Origin: Actinomycetota bacterium
Lineage (GTDB): Bacteria; Actinomycetota; Acidimicrobiia; Acidimicrobiales; JACDEA01
Assembly: GCA_013816725.1 (NCBI GenBank)
Contig: JACDEA010000055.1
Span: 1-9,686 of the forward strand
Reading direction: 5' to 3'
DNA: 9,686 bases
Shown: one piece after another, positions 1-5,704 of the stretch
Layout of the letters: each line of letters starts with the position of its first letter
Position numbering within the stretch: position 1 is the stretch's first letter
Translations under genes and position numbers: made by a program
The notes under the pieces: model-generated
The model's database searches: none
The model's input: the letters and a program-made list of their open reading frames with translations, nothing else
What the model was told of the DNA's origin: nothing

Positions 1-243
1 CAAGTGCGCATGCCCGCCGACCTGATGCGCTACGTCGTCGAGAAGGGCTCGATCACGGTGGACGGGGTGAGCCTCACCGTCGTCAAGGCGTTGCCCGACG
101 GCTTCACCGTCGCGCTCATCCCGCATACCAGCGACGTGACCACGCTCGGGCGCCGCCGTCCGGGCGATCGCGTCAACCTCGAAGTCGACCTGATCGCCAA
201 GTACGTCGAAAGCATGATGAATAAGACGACAGGAGACACGTAG
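1..243 (+). CDS. ribE: Riboflavin synthase alpha chain, C-terminal fragment (5' end outside window)
   Basis: Riboflavin synthase dismutates two 6,7-dimethyl-8-ribityllumazine molecules into riboflavin and a pyrimidinedione, the last step of riboflavin synthesis in the cytoplasm. The frame is open from base 1 and stops with TAG at 241-243, so only about 80 C-terminal residues are present. Recognisable family segments are KGSITVDGVSLTVV, which is the substrate-binding barrel strand, then IPHTSDVTTLG, and the closing GDRVNLEVDLIAKYVE helix region that forms the trimer contact in this family. The stop codon is immediately followed by the ATG of ribBA with no spacer, which implies translational coupling. 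The short polar tail after YVESMM is not conserved. Identification is firm, but the N-terminal half cannot be assessed. Confidence 0.93.
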   Translation, partial: QVRMPADLMRYVVEKGSITVDGVSLTVVKALPDGFTVALIPHTSDVTTLGRRRPGDRVNLEVDLIAKYVESMMNKTTGDT

Positions 244-1464
244 ATGCCGTTCGCTGAGATCGACAAGGCCGTGGCCGCCATCGGCCGGGGCGAGATCGTC
301 GTGGTCGTGGACGACGAGGATCGCGAGAACGAAGGCGACCTCATCATGGCGGCGGAATTCGCCACCCCGGAGAACATCGCGTTCTTCCTGAGCCACACCT
401 CCGGGGTCATCTGCATGCCGATGACGGGCGACCGCCTCGACGAGCTGGAATTGCCGTTGATGGTGAGTGCGAACACCGAAGCGAACCGCACCGCCTTCAC
501 CGTGAGCGTCGACGCCCGTCACGGAACGACCACCGGAATCTCAGCCGGCGATCGGGCCGCGACGGTACAGGCGCTCATCGACCCGGCCACCCGGCCAGCC
601 GACCTGGCCCGCCCGGGGCACATCTTTCCGCTGCGGTACCGCGAGGGTGGCGTCCTGCGCCGAGCGGGCCACACCGAGGCGGCCGTCGACCTGGCCCGCA
701 TGGCCGGCCTGTACCCGTCGGGCGTGTTGTGCGAAGTGGTCAACGCCGACAAGACCGACATGGCCCGGCTCCCCGAGCTCGAGGCGTTCTGTGAGGAACA
801 GGGCCTGCTGCTCATCTCCATCGCCGACCTCGTGCGCTTCCGCCGCCAGCGCGAGAAGCTCGTCAAGCGGTTCGTCGAAGCGCGCATCCCCACCGCCTAT
901 GGCGACTTCACCTGTTATGCGTACGAGTCGATCCTCGACGGCGAGATTCACCTCGCCCTCGTGCGCGGCGCGGTGCAGGGAGAGGACAACGTCCTCGTTC
1001 GCATGCACAGTGAGTGCCTTACCGGCGACGTGTTCAGTTCGATGAAGTGCGACTGCGGGCCGCAGCTGGACGCGGCGATGCGCAAGATCGCCGACGAGGA
1101 TCTCGGCGTGATCGTCTACCTCCGAGGTCATGAGGGCCGCGGCATCGGCATCGCCAACAAGCTGCGGGCCTACGTGCTCCAGGAGCAAGGGCGCGACACC
1201 GTCGACGCCAATCTCGATTTGGGCCTTCACGCCGACCGCCGCGAGTACGGCATCGGCGCGCAGATTCTCGTTGACCTTGGCATCACCACAATGCGTCTCA
1301 TGACAAACAACCCCGCCAAACGCGACGGTCTGGCCGGCTTCGGTCTCGAGATCATCGAGCGCGTACCGCTGGAGGTGGCGCCCAACCCGCACAACATCGA
1401 GTACCTACGCACCAAGCGCGAGCGCATGGGCCACTTACTCGATGGCCTCGATGATGTCCTTTAA
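244..1464 (+). CDS. ribBA: Bifunctional 3,4-dihydroxy-2-butanone-4-phosphate synthase / GTP cyclohydrolase II
   Basis: This 406-residue protein supplies both precursors of riboflavin. The N-terminal domain (about 1-205) converts ribulose-5-phosphate to dihydroxybutanone phosphate; the C-terminal domain (about 206-400) opens GTP to the diaminopyrimidine. The RibB half shows DDEDRENEGD at 23-32, which includes the acidic metal and active-site loop, GTTTGISAGDRA at 94-105, RPGHIFPLR at 123-131 and the RAGHTEAAVDL segment at 140-150. The RibA half shows the zinc cysteines C258, C269 and C271 in SECLTGDVFSSMKCDCG, then YLRGHEGRGIG at 292-302, catalytic D331 and R333 in the HADRREYG segment, and TNNP at 354-357. 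All key residues look intact and the length is normal for a fused RibBA. It starts directly after the ribE stop and is followed by ribH. Confidence 0.96.
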   Translation: MPFAEIDKAVAAIGRGEIVVVVDDEDRENEGDLIMAAEFATPENIAFFLSHTSGVICMPMTGDRLDELELPLMVSANTEANRTAFTVSVDARHGTTTGISAGDRAATVQALIDPATRPADLARPGHIFPLRYREGGVLRRAGHTEAAVDLARMAGLYPSGVLCEVVNADKTDMARLPELEAFCEEQGLLLISIADLVRFRRQREKLVKRFVEARIPTAYGDFTCYAYESILDGEIHLALVRGAVQGEDNVLVRMHSECLTGDVFSSMKCDCGPQLDAAMRKIADEDLGVIVYLRGHEGRGIGIANKLRAYVLQEQGRDTVDANLDLGLHADRREYGIGAQILVDLGITTMRLMTNNPAKRDGLAGFGLEIIERVPLEVAPNPHNIEYLRTKRERMGHLLDGLDDVL

Positions 1465-1472
1465 GAGAGCGC

Positions 1473-1508
1473 GAGCCGGAGGCGGAGCCGGAAGGGGAGC
1501 CGTGAGAG
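1473..1508 (+). repeat. Three tandem 12-bp units between ribBA and ribH
   Basis: The short spacer holds three head-to-tail 12-mers: gagccggaggcg, gagccggaaggg and gagccgtgagag. The first six bases are identical in all three and the first eight in the first two. The array begins 9 nt after the ribBA stop codon and ends 7 nt before the ribH ATG. It is purine-rich on the coding strand, and its last unit supplies the only Shine-Dalgarno-like GAGAG for ribH. It may be simple slippage. Confidence 0.6.
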
Positions 1509-1515
1509 TGCGAGA

Positions 1516-2007
<492 letters not shown>

Positions 2008-2010
2008 CGC

Positions 2011-2886
2011 ATGCTGCGGCTCGTCCTTCCCAAGGGGTCGCTCGAAGCGCAGACGCTGAGCCTCTTCGAGGCCGCCGACCTACCGCTCAATCGCAGCTCG
2101 GGCGTCTCGTACAGCGCGGACATCGACGACCCGCGCATCGACCACGTGCGCATCCTCCGCCCGCAGGAGATCCCGATCTATGTCGCCGAGGGCAAGTTCG
2201 ACCTCGGGATCACTGGGCGCGACTGGATCGAGGAGACGAACAGCGAGGTCATATCGCTGGGAGAGCTTCACTACGCCAAGGCCACCGCCCGCCCCGTGCA
2301 CATCGTGCTGGCCGTCCCTGTCGACTCACCGTTCAATGCCGTGACCGACCTGCCCGCCGGCGTGAAGGTGTCCACCGAGTATCCCGACCTCACCCGGCGG
2401 TACTTCGAGAAGCACGGCATTCACGCCGACGTCCGGCTGTCTTACGGCGCCACCGAAGCCAAGGTCCCCGACATCGTCGATGTGGTGGTCGACCTCACCG
2501 AGACGGGCTCGGCGCTGCGCGCCGCCGGCCTGAGGATCATCGACACGATCCTCGTCTCGTATACCGAGTTGATCGCCAACCCGTCGGCCTACGACGACCC
2601 GCAGAAGCGTCACGCCATGCACCAGCTCCACACGTTGCTCCAAGGCACGCTCGAGGCGCGGGGCAAGGTGCTCGTGAAACTCAACGTGGGCGCCGCTGAT
2701 CTCGATCGGGTCATCGAGATCCTGCCGTCGATGAAGGCGCCGACGGTCGCCAAGCTGTTCGGCGAGGATGCGTTCGCGGTCGAGACGGTGGTGCCCAAGG
2801 CCGACATCAACATTTTGATCCCCGCTCTGAAGGACAACGGCGCCAGCGACATCATCGAACTCCCGCTGGCCAAGATCGTTCACTGA
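2011..2886 (+). CDS. hisG: ATP phosphoribosyltransferase, long form
   Basis: HisG joins ATP and PRPP to form N1-(5-phosphoribosyl)-ATP, the first and feedback-controlled step of histidine synthesis. At 291 residues it is the long form. It has two periplasmic-binding-protein-like catalytic lobes at about 1-205 and a C-terminal ACT-like regulatory domain at about 215-291 that in this family binds histidine. The start MLRLVLPKGSL is the canonical HisG N-terminus. FDLGITGRDW lies at 63-72, and the PRPP-binding loop VVVDLTETGSALRAAGL at 158-174 is intact. Long-form enzymes do not need HisZ, consistent with none being present here. The ATG lies 3 nt after the ribH stop. hisE, which sits beside hisG in several actinobacteria, is not between ribH and hisG here. 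Confidence 0.96.
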   Translation: MLRLVLPKGSLEAQTLSLFEAADLPLNRSSGVSYSADIDDPRIDHVRILRPQEIPIYVAEGKFDLGITGRDWIEETNSEVISLGELHYAKATARPVHIVLAVPVDSPFNAVTDLPAGVKVSTEYPDLTRRYFEKHGIHADVRLSYGATEAKVPDIVDVVVDLTETGSALRAAGLRIIDTILVSYTELIANPSAYDDPQKRHAMHQLHTLLQGTLEARGKVLVKLNVGAADLDRVIEILPSMKAPTVAKLFGEDAFAVETVVPKADINILIPALKDNGASDIIELPLAKIVH

Positions 2887-2894
2887 TCACGCCG

Positions 2895-3107
2895 GTGCAG
2901 ACGGAGCGGGGAGTGGTCGCCGCCTTCGACGGGACGAAGGGTTACGGCGTCGTCCGGTCCGACGACGGCGTCGACCACTTCTTCCACTGCACTCAGATCG
3001 CCGGCGGCAGCCGCACGATCGCCGTCGGTATCGCTGTCAGCTTTGAGGTGGTGCCGGGTCGCTTGGGACAGTGGGAGGCGACGGCGGTGCGTCCCCCGCC
3101 GCCGTGA
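2895..3107 (+). CDS. Small cold-shock-domain protein
   Basis: This 70-residue protein has one predicted cold-shock (OB-fold) domain, which in this family binds single-stranded RNA or DNA. The first strand and RNP1-like segment read GVVAAFDGTKGYGVVRSDDG at 6-25. The RNP2-like segment is VDHFFHCTQI at 26-35, where the usual VFVHFSAI is altered, followed by a VGIAVSFEVV strand at 44-53. It is a divergent member rather than a classical CspA: Phe/His replaces several aromatic surface residues and the C-terminus is Pro-rich. The start is a GTG 8 nt after the hisG stop with no clear ribosome-binding site, so it probably depends on coupling to hisG translation. Its last 71 nt overlap the 3' end of the convergent DUF1844-like gene. 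The specific role is unknown. Confidence 0.75.
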   Translation: MQTERGVVAAFDGTKGYGVVRSDDGVDHFFHCTQIAGGSRTIAVGIAVSFEVVPGRLGQWEATAVRPPPP

Positions 3108-3507
3108 CCTGACCCTTGATCTGCACGAAGGCCATTCGGATCTGGCTCAAGCCGTCGCGTAACGGGGTGGCGTTCGGGCCCAACCTGTCCCCGAGGGTTT
3201 CGACCAACCCGGCCATGGCGTCGATAGCCAGCTGCGCTTGATCGAGCTGCGGCGGCTGGAGCGAGAGGTGCAGCGCGGCCACCTCGAACAGCTGGTACGA
3301 CATCTGGGCGACGATGCCGTCGACGGGCGTCTCGGCCAGTTGGTCTCGTAGCTCACCCAAGCGGGCCTCGACCTCGGCCTCGTCGATCTCCTGGCCGCCG
3401 TCGCCCGCCACTCCGGTCGCAGCCTCCTGGTAGGGCGGCGCACTGGGCTGCGGCTGCGGGTCCCGGGATACCGGCCGCTCGCCGCCAGGGGTCCAGAGGG
3501 TGCTCAC
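3037..3507 (-). CDS. DUF1844-domain protein, function unknown
   Basis: This 156-residue protein is encoded on the strand opposite infC. The central part at about 64-131 matches the helical DUF1844 pattern as I remember it: an IVAQMSYQLFEVAALHLSL helix, a short PPQLDQAQLAIDAMAGLVE helix, and a final LRDGLSQIRMAFVQI helix. The N-terminal 40 residues are Pro/Gln/Gly-rich and the C-terminal 20 are Pro-rich, both probably disordered. No signal peptide or transmembrane segment is evident. DUF1844 genes lie beside infC in other actinobacteria, for example Streptomyces, which supports the call. The GTG start at 3507 fits leaderless expression, because a TAGGGT -10 element ends 6 nt upstream. The biochemical role is not known. 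Confidence 0.78.
   Translation of the reverse strand: MSTLWTPGGERPVSRDPQPQPSAPPYQEAATGVAGDGGQEIDEAEVEARLGELRDQLAETPVDGIVAQMSYQLFEVAALHLSLQPPQLDQAQLAIDAMAGLVETLGDRLGPNATPLRDGLSQIRMAFVQIKGQVTAAGDAPPSPPTVPSDPAPPQS
3081..3105. terminator. Possible bidirectional GC-rich hairpin without U-tract
   Basis: ACGGCGG at 3081-3087 pairs perfectly with CCGCCGT at 3099-3105 across an 11-nt loop. It lies inside the 71-nt overlap of the two convergent genes, where a shared terminator would be expected. There is no T-run on either side, so it fails the classical intrinsic-terminator rule. In a GC-rich genome a 7-bp GC stem can arise from coding sequence alone. This is a weak call. Confidence 0.25.
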
Positions 3508-3509
3508 GC

Positions 3510-3518
3510 TGCTACCCT
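3510..3518 (+). promoter_or_regulatory. Putative extended -10 promoter for the infC operon
   Basis: TGCTACCCT fits the extended -10 pattern TGnTAnnnT used by actinobacterial housekeeping sigma factors. No good -35 hexamer is visible 16-18 nt upstream (GGTCCA at 3490-3495), which is tolerable for an extended -10 promoter. The predicted transcription start is A3525, about 7 nt downstream, giving a leader of about 138 nt before the infC start codon. Confidence 0.5.
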
Positions 3519-3519
3519 A
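3514..3519 (-). promoter_or_regulatory. Putative leaderless -10 element for the DUF1844-like gene
   Basis: Read on the minus strand these bases are TAGGGT, a TANNNT -10 element ending 6 nt before the GTG start codon at 3507. Transcription would therefore begin at or next to that GTG and give a leaderless mRNA, common in actinobacteria. There is no Shine-Dalgarno in the intervening 6 nt. The element shares five of its six bases with the infC -10 on the other strand. Confidence 0.5.
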
Positions 3520-3601
3520 GATCGACAACTGAAGAAGGAAAGCGGGGCTTCGGCCCCCTCCGGCCACCGAGATTTACGGTGCGACGGGTGAGCAACCGCC
3601 G

Positions 3602-3633
3602 AGGCGGGCGTGCTTTCCTACGCCCGCCTTTTT
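3602..3633 (+). terminator. Intrinsic terminator inside the infC leader (attenuator)
   Basis: The 10-bp stem AGGCGGGCGT (3602-3611) pairs perfectly with ACGCCCGCCT (3620-3629) around the 8-nt loop gctttcct, and TTTTT runs from 3629 to 3633. No + strand gene ends nearby: the last one stops at 3107, before a minus-strand gene. The terminator therefore can only act on transcripts heading into infC, which makes it an attenuator rather than an operon end. Confidence 0.75.
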
Positions 3634-3647
3634 CGCGGGCCGAAGAA

Positions 3648-3656
3648 AGAGGTGAT
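3648..3656 (+). promoter_or_regulatory. Strong Shine-Dalgarno that decides the infC start
   Basis: AGAGGTGAT contains AGGTGAT, a 7-nt match to the complement of the 16S rRNA 3' end. It ends 6 nt before ATC at 3663 but 21 nt before the first in-frame ATG at 3678, so spacing favours AUC as the initiation codon. Confidence 0.75.
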
Positions 3657-3662
3657 GCGAAA

Positions 3663-4274
3663 ATCGTAACTGCACCGATGAGCAGCGAACCGAGAATCAA
3701 CGATCGGATCCGCGCTCGCGAAGTCTTCCTCGTCGATGAAGACGGCACCCGTCTCGGCGTGAAACCACTGCCCGAGGCGCTGACGATCGCCCGTGAAGCC
3801 GAACTCGACCTGGTCGAGGTTGCGGCCAACGCCGATCCACCGGTGTGCCGCATCATGGATTACGGGAAGTTCAAGTTCGATGCCGCCCAGCGGGCCAAGG
3901 AATCGCGTCGCAAGAGCACGCGGTCGGCAATCAAGCAGATGAACTACCGGATCAAGATCGGCGGCGGCGACTTCGATACGAAGACCCGACGGGTCAGGGA
4001 GTTCCTGAACGACGGCCACAAGGTCAAGATCTCGGTGTGGTTCCGGGGACGCGAAGTCAGCCATCCGGAACTGGGCAAACGCCTGCTCGACCGCATCGCT
4101 GCCGACGTCGCGCCGGTCGGGAAGGTCGAAACGATGCCCAAGCTCGACGGTCGCAACCTCGTGATGGTGCTGGCGCCCGATCGTCGCAGTCCGAAGAAGG
4201 AAACCGAGCCGCCCGGCTCGGGCGAAGCAAGACAGCGCACCGCCGTCGAGGCACCTGCGCAGGAGACGAGCTAA
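3663..4274 (+). CDS. infC: Translation initiation factor IF-3, AUC start
   Basis: IF3 binds the 30S subunit, prevents premature 50S joining and proofreads the start codon and initiator tRNA. From AUC at 3663 the protein has 203 residues; from ATG at 3678 it has 198. The N domain (about 8-77) carries EPRINDRIRAREVFLVDEDG and VCRIMDYGKFKFD. A basic linker follows at 75-92, then the C domain (about 92-175) with VWFRGREVSHPELGKRLLDR and the MPKLDGRNLVMVLAP end. A 28-residue polar tail beyond the C domain makes it longer than the E. coli protein (180). The rare AUC codon is favoured by a well-placed Shine-Dalgarno and by the known use of AUU/AUC by infC genes for autoregulation. An upstream in-frame GTG at 3579 would run through the leader terminator and is rejected. 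rpmI starts directly after its stop. Confidence 0.93.
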   Translation: MVTAPMSSEPRINDRIRAREVFLVDEDGTRLGVKPLPEALTIAREAELDLVEVAANADPPVCRIMDYGKFKFDAAQRAKESRRKSTRSAIKQMNYRIKIGGGDFDTKTRRVREFLNDGHKVKISVWFRGREVSHPELGKRLLDRIAADVAPVGKVETMPKLDGRNLVMVLAPDRRSPKKETEPPGSGEARQRTAVEAPAQETS

Positions 4275-4469
4275 ATGCCGAAGATGAAGACAGACAGCGG
4301 GGCCAAGAAGCGGTTCAAGATCACCGGCAGCGGCAAGATCCGCCGTCGCAAGGCGTTCCGCGGCCACCTCATGGAGAAGAAGTCCTCGACGCGCGCCCGC
4401 CGTCTTGGTCGCGAGACCGACGTGGCCCCCGCCGACCGCCGCCAGGTCAAGCGTCTCCTCGGCATCTGA
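4275..4469 (+). CDS. rpmI: 50S ribosomal protein L35 (bL35)
   Basis: This 64-residue, strongly basic ribosomal protein has the family's usual length. It shows the typical start MPKMKTDSGAKKRFKITGSG, the KIRRRKAFRGHLMEKKSS core at 21-38 and a basic C-terminal ADRRQVKRLLGI. It is a component of the large subunit. The ATG follows the infC stop without any spacer, and AGGAG about 12 nt upstream, inside the infC 3' end, can serve as ribosome-binding site, so the gene is translationally coupled to infC. rplT follows 51 nt downstream. That spacer contains only a small AGCGC/GCGCT hairpin (4476-4488) and the rplT ribosome-binding site. Confidence 0.96.
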   Translation: MPKMKTDSGAKKRFKITGSGKIRRRKAFRGHLMEKKSSTRARRLGRETDVAPADRRQVKRLLGI

Positions 4470-4520
4470 TCCCGCAGCGCACCGCGCTCCCGTTCCCCAT
4501 TCGCAGAAAGGACTCCTTCG

Positions 4521-4919
4521 ATGGCCAGGGTCAAGCGTGCCGTCCACGGCAAGAAGCACCGCCGCTCCGTCCTGGAGCAGGCCAAGGGCTACTACGGCAA
4601 CAAGAGCCGCAGCTTTCGGGCCGCCAACGAGCAGGTCATGCACTCGCTGCAGTACGCGTACCGCGACAGGCGGGCGCGTAAGGGCGACTTCCGGCAGCTG
4701 TGGATCCAGCGGATCAACGCCGCCAGCCGCCAGCACGGCATGAGCTACAGCCGCTTCATTAGCGGTCTGCGCACCGCCGAAGTCGACATCGACCGCAAGG
4801 TGTTGGCCGATCTCGCCGTCCGCGAACCGGAGGCGTTCGCCGCGCTCGTGAAGGTGGCGGCGGCCGCCGGGCCAAGCGCGTCCGAGCCGGCAACGGCGCC
4901 GGCCGCATCTGCGGAGTAG
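4521..4919 (+). CDS. rplT: 50S ribosomal protein L20 (bL20)
   Basis: L20 binds 23S rRNA early in 50S assembly and, in Bacillus and E. coli, represses its own operon. The 132-residue product begins MARVKRAVHGKKHRRSVLEQ, a basic extension that threads into rRNA. It continues with AKGYYGNKSRSFRAANEQV at 21-39, YAYRDRRARKGDFRQLWIQR at 50-69 and the globular RINAASRQHGMSYSRFISGL region and DRKVLADLAVREPEAFAALV at 69-114. About 18 extra residues after the normal end form an Ala/Pro/Ser-rich tail. AGAAAGGA at 4505-4512 is an excellent Shine-Dalgarno, 8 nt before the ATG. As a known autoregulator elsewhere, it is the leading candidate ligand for the structured leader before infC. Confidence 0.96.
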   Translation: MARVKRAVHGKKHRRSVLEQAKGYYGNKSRSFRAANEQVMHSLQYAYRDRRARKGDFRQLWIQRINAASRQHGMSYSRFISGLRTAEVDIDRKVLADLAVREPEAFAALVKVAAAAGPSASEPATAPAASAE

Positions 4920-5038
4920 TTCACGCCGTTCCCGCGCTCTCGCTCCGGCACCCCCAGGTCCAACGCGTTCGCCGTCTCGTCCGGCAGCGCAGCGCGCGTG
5001 TTGCGGAGCGCTGTTTCGTCGTCGAGGGATACCTGGGC
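4907..5038 (+). other. In-frame N-terminal coding extension of the methyltransferase with no canonical start codon
   Basis: Translation in the methyltransferase frame upstream of GTG 5039 gives a sequence including ALSLRHPQVQRVRRLVRQRS, then ARVAERCFVVEGYLG. This resembles the substrate-binding N-terminal domain of SpoU-family enzymes, which usually reads like NPRVKRLRRL...GxFVVEG. No ATG, GTG or TTG occurs in this frame between the stop at 4760-4762 and 5039. ATC at 4907 is the only AUH-type near-cognate codon there. GTT at 4919 and GTT at 4928 are each one base from GTG. GGAG at 4913-4916 is a plausible ribosome-binding site for a start near 4922-4928. The region is probably coding, but the true start is unresolved. 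Confidence 0.6.
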
Positions 5039-5704
5039 GTGACCGCGGCGCTGGAAGCCGGGGCGCCGGTCGAGGCGGTCTTCGTCGGCCCCGGGGCCGA
5101 CGAGGCCGTGGTCACGCCGGCGGTCGATCGCGGCATCCGCCGCTACGACGTGGACGCCGGCGTGATCGAACGGATCGCCGACACGGTGACGCCGCAGCCC
5201 GTGCTCGCAGTCGTCGGATTCGTCGACCAGCCGCTCGACTGTCTCGAGAACGCCACGTTCGTGGTCGTGTGCGCGGGCGTGGGCGACCCGGGCAACACCG
5301 GGACCATCCTTCGCAGCGCTGAGGCCGCCGGGGCCGACGGGGTAGTCTGCGGCGACGGCTCGGTCGACGTTTACAACCCGAAAGCGGTACGGGCATCGGC
5401 CGGGTCCCTGTTTCACGTGCCGATCGTTGCCGGAGGCGATCCCGTGGATGTGGTTGACCAGCTCGGCCGGTGGGGACTGACCACGATCGCCGCCGTTGCC
5501 CATGGCGGCACTGACCCCGTCGCCGTCGACCTCCGTCAACGGGTTGCCGTGGTAGTCGGCAACGAGGCCACGGGTCTGGCTGCGCCCGTGGAGCAGGCCG
5601 CGGCCGTCAAGGTCACGATCCCGATTCGCGGCCGGGCCGAGTCGCTCAACGTAGGTATGGCGACCGCCGTCCTCGCCTTCGAAGTCGCGCGGCAGCGCCG
5701 ATGA
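5039..5704 (+). CDS. SpoU/TrmH-family RNA 2'-O-methyltransferase (start uncertain)
   Basis: This SPOUT-fold enzyme is predicted to transfer a methyl group from S-adenosylmethionine to a ribose 2'-OH in rRNA or tRNA. The 221 residues from GTG carry the three family motifs. Motif 1 is NTGTILRSAEAAG at 86-98 with Arg92. Motif 2 is VVVGNEATGL at 171-180 with Glu176. Motif 3 is IPIRGRAESLNVGMA at 194-208, whose Ser-Leu-Asn is part of the trefoil-knot cofactor site. GTG 5039 is the first canonical start, but conserved N-terminal sequence continues about 37 codons upstream, so the real protein is probably longer. The position after rplT matches the gene called tsnR in Mycobacterium tuberculosis; a 23S rRNA target is inferred from that position only. 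Its TGA overlaps the ATG of the histidine kinase (ATGA at 5701-5704). Confidence 0.85.
   Translation: MTAALEAGAPVEAVFVGPGADEAVVTPAVDRGIRRYDVDAGVIERIADTVTPQPVLAVVGFVDQPLDCLENATFVVVCAGVGDPGNTGTILRSAEAAGADGVVCGDGSVDVYNPKAVRASAGSLFHVPIVAGGDPVDVVDQLGRWGLTTIAAVAHGGTDPVAVDLRQRVAVVVGNEATGLAAPVEQAAAVKVTIPIRGRAESLNVGMATAVLAFEVARQRR

Larger units (their letters stand above)
3525..3662 (+). promoter_or_regulatory. Structured 5' leader of infC-rpmI-rplT, candidate attenuator
   Basis: The 138-nt leader contains several perfect pairings. A UUCG-capped hairpin GGGGC/GCCCC spans 3544-3557. CACCG/CGGTG pair at 3565-3569 and 3577-3581. A terminator hairpin lies at 3602-3629. GCCCGC at 3622-3627 can alternatively pair with GCGGGC at 3635-3640, which breaks the terminator's 3' arm. 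Two long-range complementarities also exist: 3536-3543 with 3612-3619, and 3548-3556 with 3637-3645. Operons of this type are autoregulated by L20 in Bacillus and E. coli through leader or intercistronic RNA, so an L20- or IF3-sensing role is plausible. The ligand is inference; the pairings are seen in the sequence. Confidence 0.6.

Noticed and set aside
1..243. FMN riboswitch controlling the rib genes
   Set aside because: No leader precedes the rib genes in this window; ribE is cut at the edge and the internal spacers are 0-51 nt. Any riboswitch would lie further upstream.
3579..3662. Extended infC start at GTG 3579
   Set aside because: The extra 28 codons run through the leader terminator hairpin, are not IF3-like and lack a ribosome-binding site; AUC 3663 fits better.
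4505..4516. Palindrome AAGGACTCCTT before rplT as an operator
   Set aside because: It mostly coincides with the Shine-Dalgarno AGAAAGGA and its one-base centre cannot form a hairpin; the match is too short to claim an operator.
3618..4736. 372-codon open frame on the minus strand across infC, rpmI and rplT
   Set aside because: It is antisense to three unmistakable conserved genes and gives a low-complexity product without recognisable domains; long antisense frames are normal in GC-rich DNA.
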